Source of the DNA: Pseudomonas oryzihabitans
GTDB taxonomy: Bacteria; Pseudomonadota; Gammaproteobacteria; Pseudomonadales; Pseudomonadaceae
Length of the DNA stretch: 64,000 bases
Reading direction: 5' to 3'
Assembly (NCBI RefSeq): GCF_024652905.1
Contig: NZ_CP102428.1
Coordinates: 2,182,501 to 2,246,500 of the forward strand
In this document: positions 9,620 to 17,567 of the stretch, in pieces
Layout: each line of letters opens with the position of its first letter
How positions within the stretch are numbered: the stretch's first letter is position 1
Notes under the pieces: model-generated
Told to the model about the DNA's origin: nothing
What the model saw: only the letters and a program-made list of their open reading frames with translations
The model's database searches: none
Program-made: the position numbers and the translations under genes

Positions 9620-10684
9620 TCAGGACGTTACCAGGTGGGACTGGGCAGCGCCCAGCTTCGCCAGGGCCGCCTCTATCGCCGACCAAGGCCTTTCCGGGCG
9701 CACTGCTGGCCTGCCTATGGCGGCCTGGCGAGCGGCCCGCACCAGGCAAGCGAATTCGGCCGCCACCGCATCGGCCTGCGTCACGTCGGCGTCCCTGGAA
9801 AGGACCGCGGGTGACAGCCAGAGGCGCTCCTGCAGGCGTTCGCCGGCCTGGCGAACGAAGTGCAGCCGCCGTTGCTGGCCTACGGGTCCGGCTTCAGTCT
9901 CTTCGATCAAGCCCAGCGACAGCGTCTTGTAGGCCGGCAGTCGATCGAGCAGCCCCTGCTGGGCCTGGACCGACCGTGGCCAATCGACATGCAGCCCCTC
10001 CAGCGGCAGACCGGCAGCCAACCCCAGGTTCTCGATCAACTCACCATGACGCACACCCAGCAGCTTCTTCAGCGGCTCGCGTTGCAGCAGGTTGTAGGCT
10101 CTTTCGAAGGCGGTACGCCAGGCCAGCGGCAGTTCCAGCGTCAGCAGCGGCTCGTCGATCTGGATCCATTCCACGCCCTGGGCGGCCAACCGCGCGAAGA
10201 TCTCGCCGTAGACCGGCAGCAACGCTTCCAGCAGTTCGAGGCGATCGAAGGCCGGATCGAGCGAGCGACCGAGCCATAGATAGCTCAGGGGTCCGAGGAT
10301 CACCGGCTTGACCAGCAGACCGAGCGCCTGGGCCTCGGCGACCTCGTTGAACAGCTGCTCCCAGCCGATGGCAAAGGACTGGTCCGCGGTGAATACCGGG
10401 ACCTGACAGGGGCCGGCGAATCCCAGATCGTCTGCCGCCTCGGTGCGAGTGGCGGCGCCGACCAGATACGAATGCGCCAGAACCCGATCGCCCCAGCCGA
10501 AGTCGCCTACTGCGAGCCACTCACAACCCGCGGCCTGCTGGGCGCGCCACGCCTGCTGACGCTGCTGACGTCCCTGGGCGATCAGGGCGGCCCGGTCGCA
10601 ATCGTCGAGAGACGCCATCGTCGCCAGGGACGCGTCACCCTGTTGCTCGCGCCGCGCGGAACTCTGGGAATGAATCTTGACCAT
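9620..10684 (-). CDS. Free-standing MetE N-terminal-domain protein
   Basis: This 354-residue protein matches only the N-terminal barrel of cobalamin-independent methionine synthase. WLAVGDFGWGDRVLAHSYLVG corresponds to the LPVGDFAWYDHVL region, VKPVILGPLSYLWLG to VKPVLLGPVTWLWLG, and GVEWIQIDEPLLTLELP to GIEWVQIDEPALVLELP. The C-terminal half, which carries the zinc ligands and homocysteine site, is absent and the frame ends cleanly. It is therefore not a normal MetE. GGAGG six bases before the ATG fixes the start. The function is unknown; it might work with a separately encoded catalytic core or have a new role. Confidence 0.75.
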   Translation of the reverse strand: MVKIHSQSSARREQQGDASLATMASLDDCDRAALIAQGRQQRQQAWRAQQAAGCEWLAVGDFGWGDRVLAHSYLVGAATRTEAADDLGFAGPCQVPVFTADQSFAIGWEQLFNEVAEAQALGLLVKPVILGPLSYLWLGRSLDPAFDRLELLEALLPVYGEIFARLAAQGVEWIQIDEPLLTLELPLAWRTAFERAYNLLQREPLKKLLGVRHGELIENLGLAAGLPLEGLHVDWPRSVQAQQGLLDRLPAYKTLSLGLIEETEAGPVGQQRRLHFVRQAGERLQERLWLSPAVLSRDADVTQADAVAAEFACLVRAARQAAIGRPAVRPERPWSAIEAALAKLGAAQSHLVTS

Positions 10685-10739
10685 TGCACACCTCCACCAG
10701 ACAAGGTGAAGATTGTCGTCGCGCATGACCCATGAAAAA

Positions 10740-10772
10740 AACTCAGGTTTCTTGTGGTGAACTCAAGTTTCT
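10740..10772 (-). promoter_or_regulatory. Tandem operator-like repeats upstream of the MetE-like gene
   Basis: Two 13-base units, AACTCAGGTTTCT (10740-10752) and AACTCAAGTTTCT (10760-10772), match at 12 of 13 positions and have a 20-base period, two helical turns. Each is itself partly palindromic (AAAC...GTTT; AACT-CA-AGTT). They lie 56-88 bases upstream of the MetE-like start codon, where a dimeric regulator would bind. No known motif is matched exactly. Confidence 0.5.
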
Positions 10773-10786
10773 CTCATACACCGCGA

Positions 10787-11287
10787 TCAGGGTTTGAAGC
10801 GCGCCATGCTGTAGGCGTCGACGAACACCCCATCGCGCAGGGCATAGCGCCGCAGCAGCCCTTCTTCTTCGAAACCCAGCTTGCGATAGAGCGCCAGGGC
10901 CGGCTCGTTGTCGCTGAAGACGGTCAGTTCGACCCGTTGCAGATTCATCCAGTTGTCGGCGAGGTCGAGCAGGGCCGTCAGCAGCTGGGTACCTATGCCC
11001 TGCCCCTGGCAATCCCGGGCCACGCCCATGCCGAGGGCGCCACAGTGCTGGCGGCGAATGCGCTGCTGCTGTTCGAGACTGGCGCTACCCACCACCTGCC
11101 CCTGCCGCAGGGCGACCAATCCTATCCGCCCTTCGCGCTCGCCGCTCAGACGCTGCCGCCATTGTTCGGCGCTCTGATAGGGTAGCTGCAGCACCTGCCG
11201 CGCCACGGCCGGATCGCCATAGAGGGCAGCGAGACCCTCGGCATGGCGATCAGCATAGCGTTCCAGATGGACGATCGGGCTGGACAT
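10787..11287 (-). CDS. GNAT-family N-acetyltransferase
   Basis: This protein of about 166 residues has the GNAT fold. The acetyl-CoA-binding motif A is GMGVARDCQGQGIGTQLLTALL (Q/R-x-x-G-x-G/A type), followed by the conserved VFSDNEPALALYRKLGFEEEG segment. It resembles PhnO/RimI-like acetyltransferases acting on small amines or protein N-termini; the substrate is unknown. AAGGAG eight bases before the ATG at 11287 selects this start over a longer frame. It lies on the same strand as the MetE-like gene, separated by about 100 bases that hold the tandem repeat. Confidence 0.85.
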   Translation of the reverse strand: MSSPIVHLERYADRHAEGLAALYGDPAVARQVLQLPYQSAEQWRQRLSGEREGRIGLVALRQGQVVGSASLEQQQRIRRQHCGALGMGVARDCQGQGIGTQLLTALLDLADNWMNLQRVELTVFSDNEPALALYRKLGFEEEGLLRRYALRDGVFVDAYSMARFKP

Positions 11288-11315
11288 GGGCGGCACTCCT
11301 TCGCAGAAGTCCGCA

Positions 11316-11353
11316 GCTTCGCCCAAGTCCGGTGGGTCGGACAAGGGCGAAGC
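11316..11353. repeat. Inverted repeat between the GNAT gene and the TonB receptor
   Basis: Nine-base perfect arms GCTTCGCCC (11316-11324) and GGGCGAAGC (11345-11353) enclose GGTGGGTCGGACA-like sequence. The segment looks like a degenerate copy of the dispersed palindromic repeats common between Pseudomonas genes. It could also act as a transcript-end hairpin for the receptor gene. Confidence 0.45.
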
Positions 11354-11379
11354 GTGAGCCCGCTAACGGAGTCGCGGGA

Positions 11380-13782
11380 TCAGAGGGTCCACTTCAGGCT
11401 GAGCATGACGTTGCGGGGATCGCCGTAGACGCCGGTACCAGTGCCCGTTGGAATGCCCTGCCAGTATTTCTCGTCGAAAATGTTGTTGAAGTTGACGCGA
11501 CCATCCCAGTGCTCGTTGAAACGATAGCCCGCCATCACGCCCACCAGCGCATAGCTATCCTGTTTGGCTTCGCCATTACCGACACGCTCGAAGGTCCCGC
11601 TCTGAGCCAGCAGATCGGCGCCAATGCGCCACTTGCTCAGCTCGCCGGTGAGCTGATAGCTGGTGGCGGCCTTGAACAGGTGCTTGGGCTGCTCCGGCGC
11701 GAAGCGGCGGTCTTCGTAAACAGCGTCTTTCGTGAACTCGCTCAGCACCAGGGTATAGGCCGCCGACGCCTGCCAGTTGGGTGCGAATTGACCGGAGATT
11801 TCCGCATCTATGCCGCGACTGCGAACCTCGCCAGCGGCGGTGTAGCAGCTTTGCACCGGATAGCCCGGGCAGAAGGTCGCCTGGTTGCTCGGCAGGTAGG
11901 CGCGATTTTCCTGGACGGTGTCGAAGAGCGCGACGGAAGCGTTCAAGGCGCCATCGAAATAGGCGCCCTTCAGCCCGATCTCGTAGCTTTTGCCGGTCCG
12001 GGGTTCAAGTACCGAACCTCCGGTGTTCTGCTCGCTTTGCGGCTTGAAGATCTCGGTATAGCTGGCATACACCGAGTAGGTGTCGTTCAGGTCATAGATG
12101 ATGCCGGCATAGGGCGTGAATTCGCGTGTGGCCTTGTAGTCGTTGTCACTGTAGAGATTGTCGAAGTCGTACCAGCTGACGCGTCCCCCAACGATGACGT
12201 GCAGGGGATCGATCGGATTGAGACGCGCAGCAGCGTAAATCGCTTCCTCGGTGGTGGTGTTCTTGCTGGCGTAAGGCGTCAAGCTGTCCTTGGCCGGCTT
12301 GGGAATGCTGCTGGGACGGAAGTTGTAGATGTCGACCGGGGTTGCGCCGGAAAAGCCCCCGCGCTGGTAGAACTTTTCCTGACGCCGACTGATGCCCACC
12401 ATCAACTCATGCTCTCGACCCAGCAACTGGAAGGGGCCGCTCACCGAGGCATCGAGGTTGAGCTGGTCGGAATCCGTCCGATAGGCACCGGAGGCGGTGG
12501 CCAGATCGCTGACGGAGGAATAGCTGAAGTCCGGCGCTACAGAGGTCAGGTAATTGGAATAGGTATCCGAATTCGCCCAGACCTGCTGCGCTGCCAGCTT
12601 GGCCTTCCAGCCGTTGTCGAAGGTGTGGGTGATGTCCGAGAACAGGGTGTAGGTGTCCTGATCCCAGTACGCCCAGTCGCCGCTCAGGAAGGTGGAGCGT
12701 GACAGGTGCAGGTCTTCGCCATTGGGACCGCTGGGCAGGCTGCCCCAGTCGGAGGTCTTGTCCTCGCGCTGCTTGGAGGCGCCGATGGTCCAGGTGGTAG
12801 CGTCGCTGAGATCCGCTTCGAGCACGCCATAGAAGGTCTGGCGTTTGCGCTCGCGGACGTCCTGGAAGCTGTTGCTGTCTTCATAGGCAGCCACGGCGCG
12901 GCCGCGCAGGGTGCCAGCTTCATTCAGCTTGTTGGAGGCGTCGACCTCGGTACGATAGCGATCCCAGCTGCCGGCGCTGGTGGTGACGCTGACCTGCGGA
13001 AAGGCGGTCGGGCGTTTGCGCACCAGATTCAGGGTGGCCGAGGGATCACCAGCGCCGGTCATAAGGCCGGTGGCGCCGCGTACCACTTCGACGCGGTCGT
13101 AGATGGACAGGTCGGCCGAAGACAGGGTGTCGAGGGTAAAGGTCCCCGCCGTGGTGGGCAGACCGTCGTACATGATGTTGTCGATGCGGAAACCGCGCGA
13201 CAGGAATTCCTGACGATCGCCACCGAACTTGTTCAATGTCACGCCCGGGGCATACTTCACGACGTCATTGAGGTCGGTCATGCCCTGGTCTTCCATGCGT
13301 TGCCGGGTGATGACACTGACCGACTGGGGCGTCTCGCGGATGGACAACGGCAGGCCGGTAGAGGTGCTCATCGCCCCGGTCGTGTAGGAGCGAGTGCCCT
13401 CGGTGCTCGCTCGTCCCACGAGCGAGCCATCGTCGGCGGTGATGGTGGTGGCATCCAGCGCCACGCTACCGGTCCCGGCCTGGGTGGCTGCCGGGGCGAC
13501 GGTGGCGACGTTGCCGGACAGCGAGGCGGCCAAGCCACTGCCGGCCAGCAGCCGCTGCAAGGCAACGTCCGGCTCCATCCGCCCCGACAGCGCCGGCGCA
13601 CCTTTGCCGGCCAGGGCCGCGGGATCGTAGTTCACCTTCAGGCCGCTGGCGCGCGCAAAGCTCTGCAGGGCATCGGCCAGCGGCTGCGCCGGTTGCGACA
13701 GGGCGATGGGTGCTGCCTGGGCCAAGGCTGTCACGCCCAGGGAAACGGAGAGCGCCAGGGCGCGAAGAGTGAAGTGCTGCAT
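11380..13782 (-). CDS. TonB-dependent siderophore receptor with STN domain
   Basis: This 800-residue outer-membrane receptor should import a ferric siderophore using TonB energy. A signal peptide (about 1-23, ending AQAA) precedes a secretin/TonB N-terminal (STN) signalling domain (about 25-95: PLADALQSFARASGLKVNYD). The plug follows (about 145-260: RETPQSVSVITRQRM, DRVEVVRGATGLM), then a 22-strand barrel. The family is FpvA/FoxA-like; the ligand is not predictable. The STN domain normally signals to an anti-sigma/ECF sigma pair, but none lies beside it. The last residue is Leu rather than the usual aromatic. A candidate Fur box lies about 140 bases upstream. Confidence 0.93.
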   Translation of the reverse strand: MQHFTLRALALSVSLGVTALAQAAPIALSQPAQPLADALQSFARASGLKVNYDPAALAGKGAPALSGRMEPDVALQRLLAGSGLAASLSGNVATVAPAATQAGTGSVALDATTITADDGSLVGRASTEGTRSYTTGAMSTSTGLPLSIRETPQSVSVITRQRMEDQGMTDLNDVVKYAPGVTLNKFGGDRQEFLSRGFRIDNIMYDGLPTTAGTFTLDTLSSADLSIYDRVEVVRGATGLMTGAGDPSATLNLVRKRPTAFPQVSVTTSAGSWDRYRTEVDASNKLNEAGTLRGRAVAAYEDSNSFQDVRERKRQTFYGVLEADLSDATTWTIGASKQREDKTSDWGSLPSGPNGEDLHLSRSTFLSGDWAYWDQDTYTLFSDITHTFDNGWKAKLAAQQVWANSDTYSNYLTSVAPDFSYSSVSDLATASGAYRTDSDQLNLDASVSGPFQLLGREHELMVGISRRQEKFYQRGGFSGATPVDIYNFRPSSIPKPAKDSLTPYASKNTTTEEAIYAAARLNPIDPLHVIVGGRVSWYDFDNLYSDNDYKATREFTPYAGIIYDLNDTYSVYASYTEIFKPQSEQNTGGSVLEPRTGKSYEIGLKGAYFDGALNASVALFDTVQENRAYLPSNQATFCPGYPVQSCYTAAGEVRSRGIDAEISGQFAPNWQASAAYTLVLSEFTKDAVYEDRRFAPEQPKHLFKAATSYQLTGELSKWRIGADLLAQSGTFERVGNGEAKQDSYALVGVMAGYRFNEHWDGRVNFNNIFDEKYWQGIPTGTGTGVYGDPRNVMLSLKWTL

Positions 13783-14193
13783 CTAGGTTCGTCCTCAGAA
13801 TGGAAGCGGTCCGTCCATACCCCACGTAAGGACTCGACAGACCCGGCTCCCGGGTCCATGGACCTGCATCCAACGCCGCCAGCGGCGGGCTGAAAGACTA
13901 TGAGATGATGTCCTATCTGTAAATGCAAATTAGTATCATGAATATACGCGAACGTTACCCATTGGCGTCCGTGCGCTCTAGGCTGCGGTTCCGTGAAGTT
14001 GCAGGAGCTGGGTGCACTTCAGGCAAAAGCTGCCTGATCCATTGCATCCAATACACTGGCGGAACATGGGTACCAGGGCTGGAGCAAAGACAAGAGAGCG
14101 GGCAAGCTACTCCCAGACGAAAAACGTGACGCAATTTGCAAAAAGCCCTCCATTGCCGCAGAGTTGCTCTCGCTTGAAACAAGGAACGTTTTG
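13783..14193. other. Intergenic region between the TonB receptor and the CHASE2 gene
   Basis: This is a 411-base divergent promoter region. It holds a GACCCGG / CCGGGTC hairpin (13840-13856) in the receptor leader, a candidate Fur box (13919-13937) in an AT-rich island, and AAGGA at 14181-14185 as the ribosome binding site for the CHASE2 gene. No convincing small gene was seen. Confidence 0.6.
13919..13937 (-). promoter_or_regulatory. Candidate Fur box for the TonB receptor
   Basis: On the minus strand the 19 bases read GATACTAATTTGCATTTAC and match the GATAATGATAATCATTATC consensus at about 12 positions, within an AT-rich island. Its placement upstream of an iron-siderophore receptor supports iron-dependent repression by Fur. 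Confidence 0.45.
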
Positions 14194-15507
14194 ATGTGCC
14201 AAGGAATGCCACCAAGGTCCATGACCCGTCTGCGTCGTGGGCTGCTGCTAGGCGTACTAGGGCTGCTGATCCTGGCCTGTGATCCCTTGGGCTTGTCCAG
14301 CGCCACGGACAAGGCCAGCGAACAATTCTTCAATCGACTGCTGTCGGCCTTCTACTCCGATCGCGGCCAGCAACAGATCGTTTTGCTGTTGCTGGACGAT
14401 GCCTTTCTGCTTCGGCACGATCTGCATTGGCCTCTGCCTTATCAGGAACAGGCCAAGGTGTTGGCGCGGCTGCTGCATTATCGGCCCCAGGCGGTATTCG
14501 TCGACCTGCTGTATAGCCATGATCACTCCCGGGCGAACGAGACGCCGCAGGTACTAGCCAACGTCTTCGCCCGCTATGCCCAGCAGGACATTCCAGTGTT
14601 ACTCGCCAGCACCGGGCAGACGCTCCCGCAGACGAATCAGGCGGATACCCTGTCTGAGCTGGCGAAGGTGACGAAGCCGGCCATCATCCAATGGGATGAC
14701 CAGGGGGACCGCTATCCCCTCACCGTAACCGGCAGCGACGGTCAGCCGCTGCCTACACCTGCCCAAGCGCTCTATCAGGAATACTGTCAACGCCAGACTT
14801 GCGAGCTGCGTGAGATGGCAGCGGATGCGCCTCCCATCGCCGTGCAATGGGGACTGCATACGGCTAGCCAGCAGCCTTTGCTCAGCAACAGCCAGCATTG
14901 CCAACTGCGCTCCAGTGCCCTGGCGGAGACCTTCCAGATGGTGCTGACGGCGTTGTTCTGGCGCTTCTCCACTCCCGCGACCCTGCCCTGCCCCTATACC
15001 CTCACCCTGAATGCAGCGGAACTGGAAACGACCCTGCCCGAGGAGCGGGCGCTGCTGCGCAGCGTATTACAAGGGCGCCTGGTTCTGGTGGGTGCCGACA
15101 TCACGGGGGCGGCGGATCGCATCCATTCACCGGTTCACGGACAGATCCCGGCGGTCTATCAGCACGCCATGGCCTTGGATAATCTCATTACCTTACAGGC
15201 CGACTACTACCGAGACCCGCCAAGCCTGGGCGATACCTCACTGGATGTCATCAGTATCGTCGGCCTGGTGTTTGCAGCCGCCATCCTCGCCATCGTCCTG
15301 GTTCGCGAGCAAGGTTGGTTCACTAGGCTCTACCTGAGAACGGTGCTGGCAATCCTCCTGTTGGCCGCCATGGCCGTCTGCTACCTGCTGAGCCTGACGC
15401 CGCTCAACGTGGTCGGTCTGGGACTGCTCAGCCTCACCCTTTTTCGCAATCACCTAGAAGCTCGGGCGGAGACCCGAGATCACATCCGGCAAGGAGAACA
15501 ATCATGA
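14194..15507 (+). CDS. CHASE2-domain membrane protein without output domain
   Basis: This is a sensor-like envelope protein of about 437 residues. An N-terminal hydrophobic segment (RGLLLGVLGLLILACDP) precedes a periplasmic CHASE2 domain. Its features are a dimer-type IVLLLLDDAFL strand, YRPQAVFVDLLYS, and a C-terminal GRLVLVGADITGAADRIHSPVHG motif. Three transmembrane helices follow (about 345-365, 375-395, 400-415). After them only a short charged tail remains, so there is no kinase, cyclase or HD-GYP output. AAGGA eight bases upstream supports the ATG at 14194. A start at 14221 would give a 20-residue signal ending ILAC-D, a possible lipobox. The stop overlaps the next gene by four bases. 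Confidence 0.78.
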   Translation: MCQGMPPRSMTRLRRGLLLGVLGLLILACDPLGLSSATDKASEQFFNRLLSAFYSDRGQQQIVLLLLDDAFLLRHDLHWPLPYQEQAKVLARLLHYRPQAVFVDLLYSHDHSRANETPQVLANVFARYAQQDIPVLLASTGQTLPQTNQADTLSELAKVTKPAIIQWDDQGDRYPLTVTGSDGQPLPTPAQALYQEYCQRQTCELREMAADAPPIAVQWGLHTASQQPLLSNSQHCQLRSSALAETFQMVLTALFWRFSTPATLPCPYTLTLNAAELETTLPEERALLRSVLQGRLVLVGADITGAADRIHSPVHGQIPAVYQHAMALDNLITLQADYYRDPPSLGDTSLDVISIVGLVFAAAILAIVLVREQGWFTRLYLRTVLAILLLAAMAVCYLLSLTPLNVVGLGLLSLTLFRNHLEARAETRDHIRQGEQS

Positions 15508-15863
15508 TCAAAGCCTGGCTCACCAGCGCAATTCTCGTGGTATCGCTTGAGCTTCAGGCCGCTCCCCTCACGGTCGTGGCGATCGAGAGCGACCCCTTGA
15601 GCCTGCTCGACCCACTCGGCAAACCCTTGGGTAGCCTGTCTCGGGATCGCCTGCCCCAGCTGCCGCTGCCGGTCTTGTCCACCAACGAACTGGATCTAGT
15701 GGAGGTACAACTGGATGGCCGGCGAGTCTGGCTGGACCGGATGGACGTGCGCCTGAACCAGGGCGCAGAGGTAAAGATGCCGTGCGCCAAGCTGGCCAGT
15801 GGCACGGCCGACCGCAGCAGTGGGGCCACCTTGGGCTACGGCGCCGGCTGCGCTAAGGAGTAG
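15504..15863 (+). CDS. Small exported protein, unknown function
   Basis: This 119-residue protein has a signal peptide (about 1-20, MIKAWLTSAILVVSLELQAA). The rest has short alternating hydrophobic strands (LTVVAIESDPLSLLD, DLVEVQLDGRRVWLDRMDV) that suggest a compact SH3-like beta fold. Two cysteines near the C-terminus could form a disulphide. No known family was recognised with confidence. AAGGAG lies seven bases upstream. It overlaps the CHASE2 gene by ATGA and ends two bases before the M48 gene, so the three are surely one operon. Confidence 0.7.
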   Translation: MIKAWLTSAILVVSLELQAAPLTVVAIESDPLSLLDPLGKPLGSLSRDRLPQLPLPVLSTNELDLVEVQLDGRRVWLDRMDVRLNQGAEVKMPCAKLASGTADRSSGATLGYGAGCAKE

Positions 15864-15865
15864 CG

Positions 15866-17449
15866 ATGAACACCGCCCGCGCTGTCCTACCGCTGCTCTT
15901 TGGCTGCCTCGTGCTGAGCGGATGTGGGACGCTCACCGGGGCGCCCGATGCCCTGGCCAATCTGTCAGGAAAGCATACGTATGCCACCTTCGACGGCCAC
16001 TATCTGGATCAACCGGATGTGCGAGCCCACCGCACGCTCGATGCCCGGCACGTCGAAAACCTGCGCCTCAGCTACGATGGCCGCAGTCTTCCAGCCAATG
16101 AGGTGCGCCAGCAGAACCTCGTCGCCATTGCTCCGCTACAGGAGTATCTGGATGGCATCGTGCAAAAACTCGGGCGGGGCTGGCCGGGTGAGATGCCATC
16201 CCTCAAGATCGGCCTGGTCGACAGTTACGCCTTCGGCCCTTCGGCCGATCCCTACGGCAACATCTTCGTGCCCCTGGGGATGTTGGAAAACGTCGCCAGC
16301 GAAGATGAAATCGCCGCCATGCTGGCTCATGAAATGAGCCACGTTCTGCTGCGGCACCATGATCGCCGTAAGGCGTTCATCCAGCAGAAAGAGAACGTCA
16401 CTCGCATGGCGACCTTGGCGATCTTGGGTGCGACAGTGGCCGACACGCGCATGGATCGCGCTGGCGATCAGGTCCGCTTCAACCAGAAGAATCCCGCTGA
16501 AACCGGCAAGATCATCAACCGTACCCTCCTCTACAGCGCCTTGATCAACAGCTTTTCCGACAATGTCTGGAACACGGCCTGGGGCCGCGTCCAGGAGGAT
16601 CAGGCAGATCTGCTCGGCGTCGACCTACTGATCCGTGCTGGCTATGCACCGCGGGCCGCCAGCCACAGCCTGCAACGCCTGGACGACTACCAGGGCAAGC
16701 AGACCCCGCTGATGGCCACCTTTCTTCAGGAACGCCAGTTGGGCCTCACGGCGGCGGTTACCAAGCTGGATGTCAATGGGGTGCTCAAGGAAGCTCAGAC
16801 ATTCCTCAATCAAGGCATGCTGGTAAGCATTACCACGGCCAGTGACTACCTGCAGCGCTCGCACATGTCGCCCATGCAACGTGATAAGGACCTGCGCCAG
16901 TACCTGCAGCGGGAGTATCAGGGCGAGCGGCGCGCCCAGGTGGAGCGCTCGCGCTGGTCGCACCTGCGTGAGGATCTTCGGGTACGGGCCGCACTCAGTG
17001 CCTACCGCGATGCCTATGGCGCCAATGTGGCCCTGGAACGCAAGGATCTGCGAGGTGCTCAAGCCCTGGTCGAACGTGCCCTGTCATCACCGGTAGCCAA
17101 CCAACCCGGCATCCGCCGTGCAGCCTTCAATCTTCACCTGGCCCAGGGTAATCGGCAGCAGGCGGCGGCAACCCTGCAGGCCATCGAGAACTGGCGCCTG
17201 GCGAGTCCGGAGCTTTACGAGCTGGCAATTTCCGCACGCCTGAACAACGGCGATCCCCAGGGTGCGCTCGCCTTGATCGATCAAGGCGAGCAGAACTTCG
17301 GCTCCGAAGAAATGTTCATCGTGCAGAAGATCCATGCTGCGCGACAACTCAAGGACCAGCCCGCCCAGCAGCGGCTGGGTAAGAAATGCCTGACCTATCC
17401 CAGCGTCAAAGCCAATTGCGTGAAGTTGGTGCCAGGGCTGAAGGCTTGA
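15866..17449 (+). CDS. M48-family zinc metalloprotease, lipoprotein, with TPR-like C-terminus
   Basis: This is a periplasmic, membrane-anchored protease of 527 residues. A lipoprotein signal ends in the lipobox LSGC (Cys20). The M48 catalytic motif HEMSH lies at residues 155-159 and the third zinc ligand falls in EDQAD (Glu244). The C-terminal third (about 370-520) consists of helical repeats (GAQALVERAL, GNRQQAAATLQAIEN, GDPQGALALIDQGE) typical of TPR-bearing BepA/LoiP-like quality-control proteases. It may act on outer-membrane or envelope proteins. It is the third gene of the CHASE2 operon, which suggests that the CHASE2 sensor and protease work together. Confidence 0.85.
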   Translation: MNTARAVLPLLFGCLVLSGCGTLTGAPDALANLSGKHTYATFDGHYLDQPDVRAHRTLDARHVENLRLSYDGRSLPANEVRQQNLVAIAPLQEYLDGIVQKLGRGWPGEMPSLKIGLVDSYAFGPSADPYGNIFVPLGMLENVASEDEIAAMLAHEMSHVLLRHHDRRKAFIQQKENVTRMATLAILGATVADTRMDRAGDQVRFNQKNPAETGKIINRTLLYSALINSFSDNVWNTAWGRVQEDQADLLGVDLLIRAGYAPRAASHSLQRLDDYQGKQTPLMATFLQERQLGLTAAVTKLDVNGVLKEAQTFLNQGMLVSITTASDYLQRSHMSPMQRDKDLRQYLQREYQGERRAQVERSRWSHLREDLRVRAALSAYRDAYGANVALERKDLRGAQALVERALSSPVANQPGIRRAAFNLHLAQGNRQQAAATLQAIENWRLASPELYELAISARLNNGDPQGALALIDQGEQNFGSEEMFIVQKIHAARQLKDQPAQQRLGKKCLTYPSVKANCVKLVPGLKA

Positions 17450-17567
17450 TCCGTTACGCGAGGGACGCTTCCTGACCATGGGGCATCTCCGATTCGGCAT
17501 CCGAACACCCTGTACAGGACCGCCCGTCCGGCTTGGCGATGTCACAGATAGTCGGTGCCGCACCCGT

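Noticed and set aside
10685-10786. MetR binding site or SAM riboswitch upstream of the MetE-like gene
   Set aside because: No TGAA-N5-TTCA match and no riboswitch-like multi-stem structure were seen; only the tandem repeat is supported.
13923-14129. 68-codon frame in the receptor-CHASE2 gap
   Set aside because: No ribosome binding site, signal or domain; it overlaps the probable promoter and Fur box.
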